Of a DNA stretch of 64,000 nt, positions 49,001 to 58,346 are shown in pieces. How positions within the stretch are numbered: position 1 is the first letter of the stretch; each line of letters starts with the position of its first letter. Under the pieces are notes generated by a model. The model searched no databases, was not told where the DNA came from, and worked only from the letters and a program-made list of their open reading frames with translations. Source of the stretch: Holothuria scabra (Eukaryota; Echinodermata; Holothuroidea; Aspidochirotida; Holothuriidae). The stretch is taken from NCBI GenBank assembly GCA_037179385.1, contig CM074200.1:31003884-31067883 (forward strand). Direction: 5' to 3'. The position numbers and the translations under genes are program-made.

Positions 49001-50646
49001 ATAGCCCCACTTTTTCAAGAGGGAAATTCCTTTACGTTGCCATGCATGCAGCAGCACTCGATACCAATTTTGTTCTTGGCAAATAGCCTAATTAAGAAAA
49101 ACTTTCAATACATTCCTGTATGGAATAATGTCACAAGGAAGAATGCATACACATGGAAACAAAGGCATTTAACATTTCACATGAACAGGGAAAAAGTGTT
49201 TGTCATGAAATTTTTGTAGATAGTTTGGCATAAATTTTACCTTGAAGACGACAATTCTTCACTATAAAATTCACTATTTCTCCTCAAACCAGTATACACT
49301 GTAAGAACAGACTAAATGGGAAGTGCAATGGGCTCATGCTAAAATCCTCCATAAGCTGCAGCAATGCAAAAACACTTTATTAAATCCTGCTATTGTATGA
49401 TGTGTGCTGCATCAATGAATGCACGCTGCATCTGCAACTTGGAAGAGGTAGAGTATAGACCACTTTACTACAGTAATTTCACAGGGTGACTCTTGTTCTT
49501 CAAAGGCTCGTTTTACACCTTCATTATTTGCTAAATGATTGCATGTAATATGTGCCTTTAAACATTTGGAAAGATGTTCCTTGCAATTGATTTCAATTAG
49601 TGTTTTACACAAACCCCTCCTCCTACTTCCAACTTTAAAGCTACTGTCAGGAATGTAGCTAGCCAAATTTGAGTGCAAGTTAATTGTCCCCACTTTTCAA
49701 TCATCTATTTTTCATTTTTTACCTCATTTTACTTTAGGGAATGAATTTGGGGCTAGTTTTAGGTCTTATTAGGAAGACTTGTGGTGGGTGGGGAGAGGTG
49801 TAGTTGCCTGGAGTGCTGGGTGGGAATATGGAGTGTTGGGTGTCACCACCCAGTGCCTACTGTAGCTACATCAATGGCTACTGTAATTCTGAGTTCCATT
49901 ATTCTCGGTTATGCTTTCTGTGTTAGTGTCAAAGCACCCAACCCAAAATTTACATTGTGTTGACTCATTACATCTTCTGTTGAAACATTCGTCATAGCTG
50001 CATGCACAAACTTCCAATGTTTCTGATGGTGCAACCTGTGTGTAGTCACAATAGCTGTTCCAAAGAATGACTCATGTACTGTTTGTTTGGCAGGTGCTGG
50101 GGTGAGCAAGTCTTCAGAGTTGAGACTATTTGGAACCAGTGTGATTTCACACAATCACAGCCCTACTTCTAAGAGGCAACTTAAAGGGCATGGGGCAGTC
50201 ACCTCAACTTGAAGTTGTGTAGTAGACAGCACTGTTTCATGATTGGCTGTTGAGAGTCATGTGACAACACTTTTTCTCTTCAAATATAAAATTTTACCAA
50301 TGTGTCTGCTAGTTTTACTTTACCTTAAATATGCAATATATTGAAGTTATAAAAAATAATGAAAGATGCTTTAAAATGAATAACAGGAAAATTGAGATAT
50401 TTCACTGTTGCTTCAAAACAAGTTTGGGGGAACAGCTCCTGACCTTTAACTGTGGTCATGTGTTTTGAGCCACAACAGTGCATCCGTACTATAACGCTTC
50501 AAATTACTTACCATTATTTCAGGATAGGATACCATAACTCGTAAATCAAAGTATACAGGAGATTTGATTCCACTTTTCAAGACAAAGTCACCAAATTTGA
50601 CAGCCCCAGCATCAAAAAGTTTCAAAATCAGGTTATCGTGTGCCAT
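24967..50646 (-). CDS. UMPS: UMP synthase gene, 11 coding exons
   Basis: The spliced frame encodes 475 residues (human UMPS has 480). It is a bifunctional cytosolic enzyme: the N-terminal orotate phosphoribosyltransferase joins orotate to PRPP, and the C-terminal OMP decarboxylase releases CO2 to make UMP. Coding exons, 5' to 3' on the gene strand: 50512-50646, 48024-48122, 46588-46749, 42448-42551, 40651-40795, 36556-36687, 34101-34234, 32446-32660, 30913-31011, 25955-26067, 24967-25056. Every junction has GT/AG ends and the phases agree throughout. Key motifs: the PRPP loop [10 protein letters not shown] (117-126), FKTHIDIL (K272), the decarboxylase tetrad region FEDRKFADIG (D303, K305, D308) and the phosphate-binding IVGRD (R442). 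No frameshift or missing catalytic residue was seen. Introns total about 24 kb and are rich in repeats. An acceptor-like TTTTCAG at 50696-50702 hints at a 5' untranslated exon further upstream. Confidence 0.97.
25557..25842 (+). mobile_element. TTAA-flanked MITE, copy 1 (UMPS intron 10)
   Basis: It begins AGGACCAAACCTCTCACCC and ends GGGGTGAGAGAACTGGGCC, an inverted pair of roughly 20 bp. TTAA lies on both sides (25553-25556 and 25843-25846). The interior (CTTGATTGACAGCTAATTC and others) matches the copies at 54170-54464 and 63374-63669. A TTAA target fits piggyBac- or Kolobok-mobilised MITEs. Confidence 0.8.
25955..26067 (-). CDS. UMPS: UMPS exon 10 (residues 409-446)
   Basis: 113 bp with acceptor TTGACAG and donor [18 protein letters not shown] and [13 protein letters not shown] form the phosphate-binding end of the decarboxylase barrel. 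Confidence 0.96.
28411..28600 (+). repeat. hAT-type remnant in UMPS intron 9
   Basis: CAAGTGGCGTGCACAGG at the left and a G-tract plus CATGCCCCTGGC at the right recall the CAGTGGCG family ends. The termini are decayed. Confidence 0.35.
30913..31011 (-). CDS. UMPS: UMPS exon 9 (residues 376-408)
   Basis: 99 bp with acceptor CCTTTCAG and donor GTATGT, phase 1 at both ends. It encodes [13 protein letters not shown] and IHMTPG (glycine completed in exon 10). Confidence 0.95.
31102..31458 (+). mobile_element. MITE with GGTCACA ends, copy 1
   Basis: The left end AGGGTCACATCACA...AACCAATTTGGATC and the right end GATCATAATCCCATCC...CACTGTAGTGCGACCC are imperfect inverted repeats over about 45 bp. 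Shared internal blocks (TATTGCAGGA, GTGACATCACATTG, GACAGTTTTT) link it to the copy at 41730-41995. Confidence 0.55.
32446..32660 (-). CDS. UMPS: UMPS exon 8 (residues 304-375)
   Basis: 215 bp with acceptor ATACTTAG and donor GTGATT. It continues the active site with RKFADIG (K305, D308), followed by [19 protein letters not shown] and [18 protein letters not shown], all decarboxylase core strands. Confidence 0.96.
32780..32975 (+). mobile_element. Palindromic MITE (GGGGTCCAT type), copy 1
   Basis: TGGTCTGATTTCAGTCAGCC and AGTGGGGTCTATTGCCTTT at the left mirror AAGGCTGATGGACCCCACT at the right. The same pattern recurs at 36745-36969 in another UMPS intron. Confidence 0.6.
34101..34234 (-). 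CDS. UMPS: UMPS exon 7 (residues 260-303)
   Basis: 44 codons plus two bases with acceptor ACATAG and donor GTAAAT. It carries [10 protein letters not shown] and FLIFED. The intron splits the codon after catalytic Asp303. Confidence 0.95.
36556..36687 (-). CDS. UMPS: UMPS exon 6 (residues 216-259)
   Basis: 44 codons in phase 0 with acceptor TTCTTTAG and donor [25 protein letters not shown] followed by [12 protein letters not shown] is the start of the OMP decarboxylase domain. Confidence 0.95.
36745..36969 (+). mobile_element. Palindromic MITE (GGGGTCCAT type), copy 2
   Basis: CAGCCATTAGTGGGGTCCAT near the left end is inverted at the right as GATGGACCCCAGAAATGGCC followed by GACTAAAATCAGACC. 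The arms match the copy at 32780-32975, including the outer TGGTCTGATTT block. Confidence 0.65.
37200..38080 (+). repeat. ~145-bp tandem repeat, about 6 units, in UMPS intron 5
   Basis: Each unit runs GTAAACAAGGATTTCGGGG, TTTGACCCCATGTGACCCC, AAATGACCTCTGACC, AATAGGGTTCTTCC, ATCA, CAAGTTTGAAAT and TTGAGATATTGT. Units diverge by small changes. The last has TGACCTTTGACCT (about 37966-37978). A CA-rich microsatellite and an ATTATGAATGCATAGGT end follow. Related relics lie at 610-765 and 1331-1480. The minus-strand open frames here are repeat artefacts. Confidence 0.85.
38088..38158 (+). repeat. ACAC/ACAT microsatellite
   Basis: Simple (ACACAC, ACATAC, ACGCAC) repeat directly after the tandem array. 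It is followed by CATTATGAATGCATAGG, which looks like the conserved 3' end of the same dispersed repeat family. Confidence 0.85.
40651..40795 (-). CDS. UMPS: UMPS exon 5 (residues 167-215)
   Basis: 145 bp with acceptor CATAG and donor [22 protein letters not shown] is the end of the phosphoribosyltransferase domain. The lysine-rich PKKKTEA begins the linker to the decarboxylase. Confidence 0.93.
41730..41995 (+). mobile_element. MITE with GGTCACA ends, copy 2
   Basis: GGTCACACTTTACTGG at the left and TTTGTAATGTGACC at the right are an inverted pair. It shares internal blocks with 31102-31458 (CATCCAATTTTC, TATTGCAGGAATAC, GTGACATCACATCACC, GACAGTTTTTC). It lies in UMPS intron 4. Confidence 0.55.
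42448..42551 (-). CDS. UMPS: UMPS exon 4 (residues 133-166)
   Basis: 34 codons plus two bases, with acceptor TGTTTCAG and donor GTAAAA. It contains [15 protein letters not shown], the strand and turn that follow the PRPP loop. The split codon AG|T (Ser) is completed in exon 5. Confidence 0.94.
42768..43563 (+). mobile_element. TA-flanked MITE, 796 bp (UMPS intron 3)
   Basis: The ends CCGTATTTACTCTATTAAAC and CTTTTAATAGAGTAAATACGG are inverted repeats of about 20 bp, with TA on each side and CCCC/GGGG runs just inside. This fits a Tc1/mariner-type or similar TA-targeting MITE. No transposase frame is present. Confidence 0.7.
43925..44560 (-). pseudogene. LINE 3' fragment (C-terminal RT region)
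   Basis: Translated on the minus strand it gives [46 protein letters not shown] and [19 protein letters not shown]. These are the usual segments after the reverse transcriptase domain of CR1/L2/Jockey-type LINEs. The 3' end has AAAGCGCTTTATAAATAGC and a TTATTATTATT tail. The endonuclease and polymerase core are absent, so this is a 5'-truncated copy lying antisense to nothing else, in UMPS intron 3. Confidence 0.8.
46588..46749 (-). CDS. UMPS: UMPS exon 3 (residues 79-132)
   Basis: 54 codons in phase 0 with acceptor CATCAG and donor GTTTGT. It carries [14 protein letters not shown] and the PRPP-binding loop [13 protein letters not shown], the signature of type I phosphoribosyltransferases. 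Confidence 0.96.
47500..47785 (-). repeat. hAT-type remnant in UMPS intron 2
   Basis: C-tracts (GCCCCTCCCCC, GCCCCCCCCCC) and a CCAATTTTGACATTCAGGTGATGCCATTG-like end (on the minus strand CAATGGCATCACC) recall the CAGTGGCATAGCC family. Only a worn copy. Confidence 0.35.
48024..48122 (-). CDS. UMPS: UMPS exon 2 (residues 46-78)
   Basis: 33 codons, phase 0 at both ends, with acceptor TTCTTTAG and donor GTTAGT. It contains [16 protein letters not shown], the conserved segment after the first core strand of the orotate phosphoribosyltransferase. Confidence 0.95.
48538..48585 (-). repeat. SINE body fragment
   Basis: On the minus strand it reads AAGCAATGGAGTAGGGAAAA followed by CAAGCTAGTGAGCC, the central part of the tRNA-derived SINE at 20885-21120. 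It lies in UMPS intron 1. Confidence 0.7.
50512..50646 (-). CDS. UMPS: UMPS exon 1 (residues 1-45)
   Basis: It starts with ATG at 50646 and encodes the N-terminal start of the phosphoribosyltransferase domain. [20 protein letters not shown] closely follows the animal UMPS pattern. It ends in phase 0 before a GTAAGT donor. Confidence 0.95.
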
Positions 50647-50799
50647 TTTAGAAATGCCTCCTCTTAGACCACAACCTTAAATCACATTGAATATACCTGA
50701 AAATTGATAGAAAAGGTTTAGCTCTAAACACTGTAGATAATGATGAAAATTTAGCAAATAAAGTTGGTTTTTATAGCCATTCTATGTTTTTCTAAAGGA

Positions 50800-51215
50800 T
50801 AGTGTTGTGAACATGTAATGGTTAATCGCTAAACGACTGCATGTGTAACAAATGTTTATTACAAAGCTACAAGAGATTAATCGCAAAACTTGTTTTTGAC
50901 ATTTTGTTAGAGTATACAAATGGATAGAAAATTGTTTTTTTAAAAATTTGTATACTCTGATGATCCCTGGTTTTTGTTAAATGGAACATTCTGGGCATAT
51001 TTGAACCTTGCAGGCTTCAAAGTTTCAGAATAATCTGATTTTACCATGCAAGATAACAGCAATATACTACAGTACTTCTGCATTACATTCAGTATCAATC
51101 ACTACATACTGAAATTATTTTTTCGTTGAAAAAATGTAATCACGATTAATCGCTAAACGATCACAAATTTTTGAGGTTAAATGTTTAGTTATTTTGCTAA
51201 ACGTTCGCAGCCCTA
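50800..51215 (+). mobile_element. hAT-type MITE, 416 bp
   Basis: Left end TAGTGTTGTGAAC and right end GTTCGCAGCCCTA. The flanks CTAAAGGA (50792-50799) and CTTAAGGA (51216-51223) are an 8-bp duplication with one mismatch. GGTTAATCGCTAAACGA motifs near both ends recall the ATCGATTA motifs of the element at 22450-23611. It lies just upstream of UMPS exon 1. Confidence 0.6.
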
Positions 51216-51713
51216 CTTAAGGAGCATGGAAAGTTGAACCTTTGGAGTTGGATCACAAATAGATCAAAGCAGGTTTCATGAAACACTCCACACGAATGTG
51301 AAGTTTAGCATCTTTCATCTACTCCCATTTGGTGTAGTAACCTCTTACAATACCCTCAGGTGTTGGCATATTTGTCAACTCCCAGGCCAAGGGCTAATGG
51401 GCATCTTCTTGAAAAATGGCTGAGCACATGTATTCCCCAGTTGTACAATTTTTCATGGTACTTCTGGTCTAGTAGCCCTAGCTTTCAAGCAATGTACTGC
51501 TTTGTTGGTATTAATTAAGTAACTATCATCTAATATTTAATTATATTCCATAATCATACAGAGTGTGGAGGACAAATAGCTAAAGTGTTGAATTTATGAT
51601 CCAAGGATTGCTGGTTCAAATTCTGCCAAGTTCATTACCTACTGTAAGCTTGTATCCTTTGGAAAGATGCTATTCTCCCCATAATGAGGTTAAACAGGTA
51701 CTGTACCTGTGAG

Positions 51714-52103
51714 TAGGGTTGGGCGGTATACCGGTATTGATGTGAATACCGGTACTAGAGGCACAGGTAATAAAAATACCCAAGAAATTTGGTGTGTTTC
51801 TAATACCCGTTCTTGAAAAAATACCAGTAATCCAAAGATTACCCTGGAAAGATCGAGAAAGGAAACAGGAGTATTAATTACGATTGTGCATGACTGTAAA
51901 GAAATGTGGTAAACAAAGTCAAAGCAAAGGTTTCTGCACAGTAATGGTGCAATCATAATACCCAGCTGCATTAAAGTACAGGATAGCAGGGGTTTGGTGT
52001 ACAGTTTTTGTTCCTTCCCACCTGACTTTCCTACCCAAGATTTGAGAAGCTGTACTGCCTCAGTACCTGTTCTGTGATTTTTTCATAGTACCACCCAACC
52101 CTA
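51714..52103 (+). mobile_element. hAT-type MITE, 390 bp, perfect 8-bp TSD
   Basis: The ends TAGGGTTGGGCGGTA and GTACCACCCAACCCTA are inverted. CCTGTGAG occurs on both sides (51706-51713 and 52104-52111). Internal ACCGGTATTG...AATACCGGTA blocks make the left arm locally palindromic. It carries no coding sequence. Confidence 0.85.
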
Positions 52104-52279
52104 CCTGTGAGGTAGGTTCATTACATTGTATCCTTGAGGTCTGTTCTCCCCCATCATGAGGTTAAAGGGGTATCTACAAGGTACAGTACTGTAACTTTCA
52201 TCAACATGACACAGCTTCAGCTGTAACCTCTTTGCACACTGTCTCTACGATGGGTTACACGCTCAACAGGTTAATTCAT

Positions 52280-52640
52280 TTCATTTCATTTTTTTGCTTT
52301 TCCACAATATTCGATAGTAATTGGTACATTATTACATTATTGTTACCAAGCCACAGTATTCGATAGTAATTGGTACAACACACAGAAACAAAAGTAGAAT
52401 GTTACATGAAATCAAAATATTGTGAAGGGAAGCACTCTAAAAAACCCATAAGGTTTGTAGAGTAGAGTGCTCTCAAGAAACAGAAAAAGAAACAAAAAAG
52501 ACTAGGATCTAGTACAAACTAAAAAAGTACATGAGGGCAGGATATAACAAAACAAGGAGAAAACACATGTGTAAAGCGCTTTGAGCACCAAGCCATAGTG
52601 AAAAGGTGCTGTCTGTAAAATAACCTTATTATTTTACTGT
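52280..52640 (+). repeat. LINE 3'-end-like fragment
   Basis: TGTAAAGCGCTTTGAGCACC and ACCTTATTATTTTAC recall the AAAGCGCTTT...TTATTATT tail at 43925-44000 (opposite strand). Two copies of ATTCGATAGTAATTGGTACA lie nearby, at about 52308 and 52357. No protein-coding part remains. Confidence 0.45.
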
Positions 52641-54165
52641 AATTATTATACCTTTCTGTGGATTTAAAACCAAATCAAGGATAGTCTGAAAAACTTCCAA
52701 TCAGTTTTTACTCCAGTTATATAAGTTTTTGCTTCTTCCACTATTCTTGAATTACTTAACCCATCCATCAAAAGACAGAATCTACATCTTTCAAGAACAG
52801 TGTAGTTGGCTTGATCATTACAGTATACTGTAAAGAACTTTCTTCATGATAGATAAAAGCTCATTTTTTTATAAAATTTAAAACACTAACAATCAGTAGA
52901 TTAGGCACAATGGAAGAAAATCCATATAGAGCAATGTTATAGGACTTTGTACAGTATAGCTCTTTAATAAATTCTGTGCACAGTGCCAACACAACTTGTA
53001 TTTACAACAAATAAAATCTGCATGAAAAGGTACAAAGAGGGAGGGTTTACTGTGGGTCATATCTTGCACAACACAAATCTTGCGCGGACAATGTTAATTA
53101 ACATATCCACCAGCCATGACAAATATGAAATAACCTAGCTGGTTTAATACTTTTTCAACTTTTACCACACAATGATCGCAAAATGCTATATTGTTGAGAT
53201 CTCACCAAATAAAGTTCTGCAAATAAGGATCATTTGGAACAAGATATTTAAATCTAGCATTGGGGGTGTTGTAGTCTGCACAAGTAGCAGCCATTTTCTT
53301 TTGGTGTATGATTGGAGGGGAAATTCAGTTGCTAGGTGACAGAGGCACTAGAGTCTACACAGCATTCAGAATAATATTTACTTGTTCTTGTTACTGAATA
53401 AAAGAAGACATCTACGCAGGTGAGGTATCAAGTTTTGAGAAGTTTTCCCATTGTCACTAAGCTTTGACCTCTGCTGAGAAAAGTTGTTGAGAACGTGAAA
53501 TCATGGAGCACTGACTAACTGCTACAGTTGTAAGGCCTTCTTTCAGTTGCATAGTGTGCAGCTGCCTCACACAAAGTTTATAAAGTCTGGGGGTAAATAT
53601 ACAGTATCAACAAAATTTATAATCCAGATTAATGGAAAGACACGTTCTTTAATATAGTTCACAACAATCTATTTGTCCTCTTGGTAAACAATCACAAAAT
53701 GAATACAGTTGAATCATGTCAGGAATGAATATTAAGAGAGACCCCTTATAACATGTGTTGATGAGTTGACAGGCCGGATCAAACTACTTATAAATAATGC
53801 CTTAATCTTAGAACAACAAACAACGGACAGGTATACTGGGTCAATTAGTTTCTACCCTCAGTATTTTCGGCCTGTTACTGTACAGTACTTCCTGCCTCTA
53901 GAAATCTTGGGGCGGAAACTTATGTTTCAACTTACATGTGCTAAAAATAACTTTTAAATTTTAATTTCAAATTCAAGTTCAAGACAACAATGAAATTTGT
54001 GATAGGCTATCCCTAAAACTTTTTCAGCATCCTAGTTGAAAAAACGAATTGTATGATCTTTATATAAACTTCAAGTATAGCCACAGACTTCTATTTTTTA
54101 CCTATAGTCCGTGTGTCTATAGGCAAACTTATGCTGTATGCGTGAACAATTTTTAAGTGTAAGTT
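52641..54165. other. No gene recognised
   Basis: AT-rich sequence with short open frames only. No repeat termini or splice-bounded exon was identified. Confidence 0.4.
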
Positions 54166-54169
54166 TTAA

Positions 54170-54464
54170 GGGCCAATACTCTCACACCAATCTACTCTTT
54201 TTGTATGGGGTACCAAAATTCTCAATTGGCTCAGCTCTTTGATTGACAGCTAATTCAAACAATGCAGAGTACCAAAGCTTATATTACAAAGCATGAACGG
54301 TACTAAGAGTGTTTCCATTATAAATATTGAGCTTTTCTATACTTACCCTTAAGTAATAAACTGAGATTGTGTCTGGATGATGATGAATTTCATACAATTG
54401 TGGGAGGGGCATAATTCAGAAGGCTAGGAGAGTTGGTGTTGTTTGGGGTGAGAGAATTGGGCCT
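54170..54464 (+). mobile_element. TTAA-flanked MITE, copy 2
   Basis: It starts GGGCCAATACTCTCACACC and ends TTTGGGGTGAGAGAATTGGG, with TTAA at 54166-54169 and 54465-54468. The interior matches the other two copies (GATTGACAGCTAATTC, AATGCAGAGTACCAAAGC). Confidence 0.8.
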
Positions 54465-54659
54465 TTAAACTTTAATGGACATTTAAAAAAAGATCACACA
54501 ATTCATTCTTTTCGATGAAAAAGCTGGAAAAGTTTAGGCCTATCCACAAATTTCATTTCAGACCCTATTGAAGATTCATACAGTTTGTCTTGCTGTATGT
54601 TAGGGACAGTATAAATTGTGTTGAAGTCACAAATTTTCTGCTGGTTTTGCTTACTGCTT

Positions 54660-57145
54660 GTTTTGTGAACTTAGTCCAATCAATGGCCTGGTACTTCTTT
54701 GGTTGTTGGCATCGTTTACCGGTCATCTAACTCTGGTGCTGATAATAATCAGAATTTGCTCCAAAGTTTGAAGAAACTATCTTCTAAGAGGGTGGCTGTG
54801 TTTGGGGATTTCAACTTTCCTGATATTGACTGGCATTAATGCCCTAGTGGGCCACATGTGAGGGAGTTTTTTGGGGTGGTGTCTGATTGTTTCCTCACTC
54901 AGCATGTTCTGTTTCCCACTCGTGAGGATAATTGTTTAGATTTGGTGTTAAGTACTGATGAAAATCTGGTCAGAAATGTGAGTAGTGGTGGTAATGTCGG
55001 ATGTAGTGACCATGATCTTATTAGTTTTGACATATGTTGTTTCAGTAAACCTCCAAGTAGTGACAAAACTGTTCTTGACTTCAGTAAAGCTAACTTTAGT
55101 CATGCAAAAGAGGAGCTTAGCATAGATTGGGTAGCACATTTGTCTCACTTACTGTAGGTCCTGCTGATGCTTGGAAATTTTTCAGCAGTACTGTTTCTGA
55201 TGTTACAAAGTTATGGATACCACTCCAGAAGGCACTGGTGAAAAGTAGGCCTATTTGGATTTCTAGGGAGGTACTCAGGGCAACAAGGAAAAAAGGTAAG
55301 TGTTGCAGACGTTATAAGGTCAGCAAGGAGTCTGATGACTTAACTGTCTACAAGAGTCAAGAGATCTTAGTTAAAAATTTGGTTAAGGACACTAAAGCTA
55401 GGTTTGAAAAAAGTTGGGCAGTGAGGTTAAGATTGACCCAAAATCTTTCCATGCCTATGTCAGATCTAAGCAGCATGTTAAGGAGGGGGTTGGGCCACTT
55501 TGTGATGTGAATGGTTCACTAGTTAGTGATCATCAGGATATGGCTAATTTGTTAAATGATTACAGTATTTTGAATCTGTTTTAACCATGGAGCCATCTGT
55601 CATGGGGATTTGTAGGGGTTCCAATAACTCTTCCTCAATAAGTGACATTATTGTGTTCTCTGAGGAACTGGTTATGAAAAAATTAAATAAAGACAAGTAA
55701 GGCTCCTGGGCCAGATGGGATCCATCCTGTCATTCTCCATGAATGCTCTGATGTTTTATCAGTTCCCCTATCAATTATTTTCCAGAAATGTCTTGACTCA
55801 AATTTTGTTCCTACTGACTGGCAGGTTGCTAATGTCACTCCAATTTTTAAAAAGGGGGACCGGAGTTCACCTTGTAATTACAGACCAGTCAGTTTAATTG
55901 TGCAAAATTATGGAATCCTTAATCAAGGACTGTTTGCTAAGCATCTTTTGGATAATGGGTTACTCAATCTAACTCAGCATGGTTTCCTATCCAGTAGGTC
56001 TTGTGTTACAAACTTGCTAAGCTTTCTTGAGGATATTTCTTTGTCTCTCAATTCAGGTTCCAGTGTTGATGTCGCTTACCTTGACTTCCAAAAAGCCTTT
56101 GACAAAGTACCTCTAGGTAGACTCATGAATAGGTTAGGCATCAAAGGCATGTGCACTCAGTGGATCAATTCATGGCCCAATGGTAGGTCTCAGAGAGTTG
56201 TTGTCAATGGCAATTTTTCTTCTTGGAAAGAGGTCTCAAGTAGTGTACCACAAGGTTCTGTTCTTGGCCCACTTTTTTTTCTTAATTTTCATAAATGATA
56301 TTGATAGCTCTGTCACTTCCAGTAAATAAGTTTGCTGATGATACTAAGCTCTATAGGAAGGTTGGGGATAAGGATGATTTCTTATTGCTCCAGTATGATC
56401 TGGATAGGTTATTTCATGGCAAATGTCTTTTAATGCTGATAAGTGCAAAGTCCTCCACTTTGGTTCTAAGAATCCTGGCTATGATTATACTACGAATGGT
56501 TCAAATTTGAACAAAGTGACTTCTGAGAAAGACCTAGGTGTAGTTATTACGGGAGACTTAAAGCCATCTAGGCAGTGAGCAGTTACTGCTGCAAGGGCAA
56601 ATAGTGTGCTTGGGTTGATCAGCAGGAATTTTCAGAGTTTAAGTAAAGAAATTGTGCCCAAAGGATTAAGCTGCTTGGACTTACCACTCTGGAGCTGAGA
56701 AGGATTAGGGGAGACATGCTCCAGGTATACAAATTTCTATCTGAAGGGAATCCTTTGTTAGCTTGTAGTTATTTAAAGGTCCAAAGTAATCCTCAGATTA
56801 GAGGCCATTGTAAAAAGCTTGATAAGTCCTTTGCCAGACTTGACATTAGGAAGTTCAGTTTCTCTCATAGGGTTGTTAGTGAGTGGAATTGCCTGCCTAA
56901 GTGGGTTGTTGACTTCACATCAGTGCATCATTTTAAGGTAAATATTGACAACTTTTATCATGACTGTGGTAGAATCTAATCTTTCTAGGCTTGTTAGGAA
57001 CTTAGGTGTTGGTGGTATGCTTTTGTTTTGGGTTTTTTTTTTGGATGACAGGGCATCTTATGGGGCCTTTACAGCCCTCCTTTTTCCTTTAACCTGTTAT
57101 GTTATGTTACGTTTCGTTACGTTACGTTACGTTACGTTATGTTGA
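54660..57145 (+). pseudogene. Decayed CR1/L2-like LINE, 5'-truncated
   Basis: Pieces in several frames assemble into one LINE ORF2. The endonuclease parts are IVYRSSNSG, VFGDFNFPDIDWH (then a stop) and SDHDLISFD. The reverse transcriptase parts are APGPDGIHPVI, ATPIFKKGD-like VTPIFKKGDRSS, NYRPVSLI, YLDFQKAFDKVPLGRL, SSVPQGSVLGPLFF and KFADDTKLY. The C-terminal part is NPQIRGHCKKL and VVSEWNCLPKWVV. Stops and frameshifts break it throughout, and the first part of the endonuclease is missing. It ends with a (GTTAT/GTTAC)n tail at 57095-57143. The copy is dead; its order matches the open LINE at 58347-61130. Confidence 0.88.
57095..57143 (+). repeat. Pentamer tail of the decayed LINE
   Basis: Repeats of GTTAT and GTTAC (with one GTTTC) form the 3' end of the LINE above. 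A shorter version, GTTATGTTATCTTATG, ends the open LINE near 61210-61226. Confidence 0.85.
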
Positions 57146-57164
57146 TAAGTAATGCTTAGAAATT

Positions 57165-57440
57165 AATACTTTATTTAGAAAATAATACTTTATTTAAATT
57201 AAACAATCCAGGCAATTTCTTCCAATAAGTATCAAATCTACCTTTAAATATATGTCTAAAGTTTTAGAAGTTACTACATCATCTGGTAAGGTATTCCAAT
57301 GATCAATTGAGCGCTGAGTAACTTTTGTCGCAATGAAGTTTTAAACCTGAATTCAACAACCTTATGCCCTCTTGTAACAGAACATACTGGGGTACTAATT
57401 TAGAATCTGTGCCCGGAAGTAGACATAATTTTTACTCACT
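57165..57440 (-). pseudogene. LINE C-terminal relic, part 1
   Basis: On the minus strand it reads HWNTLPDDVVTSKTLDIY with upstream RGHKVVEF-like sequence in a second frame. This is the typical C-terminus of CR1-type ORF2 proteins. With 58125-58275 it forms one relic split by the SINE and minisatellite between them. Confidence 0.65.
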
Positions 57441-57589
57441 TCACAACTTCCAAAAGAAGACGCTTGAAACTTTAAAGTTTTTTTTTTTCCTTTTTTAAGT
57501 GAAAAACCCTTTTCTTTCTTTTTTTCCTCACTCGGGGAAACAGCGCTATGAGCGTGTGCTTTGGATAGGAGTGAATGGTTAGTGCTGTG

Positions 57590-57705
57590 GAAGAAAGAAA
57601 AGCATTGTTAGTACGGGGACCCAAACCCTCGACCCTAGTGGTATAGCGATTCTAGCATGAAGACCAGCGTGCTTGCCTACTGGGCTACGAGCGCCGTTGC
57701 CCATA
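57590..57705 (-). mobile_element. tRNA-like SINE head
   Basis: On the minus strand, GCGCTCGTAGCCCAGTAGG resembles a tRNA 5' arm with an A-box (TAGCCCAGTAGG). GAGGGTTTGGGTCCCCG is a degenerate B-box. The spacing is longer than in a true tRNA, and no acceptor stem pairs. It differs from the Glu-type SINE family. Confidence 0.5.
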
Positions 57706-57884
57706 GAGGGGTTAAAAATAATATAAGTACTGTTTAATAATGCTATCTATTACATATAGCTGTATACATATATACGTATACCTAAAGCTAAGTATGCATG
57801 TACTTGAGAGTGTATACATGTACAGTATGGGATACATACACGTATAGGTTTATATACCCCTACGTATACAGTTCCTATGCATGC

Positions 57885-58040
57885 GTACACCTGCATATGG
57901 CCCACCCTAACCCTATACATATGCGTACATATCCCTAACCTTATTACTGTGCGTACGTAACCCTAACCTTATTAGTTACTATGCGTATGTATCCCTAAAC
58001 CTATTAGTATTACTATGCATACGTAACCCCTAACCCTACA
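57885..58040 (+). repeat. Minisatellite with CCCTAA motifs
   Basis: Units of about 35-45 bp combine ATGCGTACGTA with ACCCTAACCTTATTA. CCCTAA occurs five or more times. The CCCTAA/TTAGGG hexamer is the animal telomere repeat, but here it is spaced out inside longer units and is internal. Confidence 0.7.
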
Positions 58041-58124
58041 GCTGTGACGCAAGTTCGGGGTACGGATTCTAAATTAGAGCCCATACTGGTACTACAGTAA
58101 TTCAAACAGCCTGTGGTCAGTAGT

Positions 58125-58275
58125 AATCAGTCCATGGAAATACTTATAATGAAAAACATGTCACCTCTCAGATGCCTATGAGATAGTGAAAACAAATTCA
58201 AATTTCTAAGTCCCTCCTCAAATGGCAACTCACTTAATCCAGGCACTAACTGTAATGCTAAGACAACCTGTGGGC
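58125..58275 (-). pseudogene. LINE C-terminal relic, part 2
   Basis: On the minus strand it encodes PGLSELPFEEGLRNLNLFSL and then SHRHLRGDM, the segment that precedes the C-terminal block in CR1-type LINEs. It continues part 1 (57165-57440) in the right order. Confidence 0.65.
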
Positions 58276-58346
58276 CTTGGCCCTCCTAAGCCCTTTAACC
58301 AGTGTTATACAGTATGTTATTAGGATTAGGAATAGTTTAAAAGTCC

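Noticed and set aside
54858..55157. Independent small gene with SDHDL motif
   Set aside because: It is the endonuclease part of the decayed LINE at 54660-57145.
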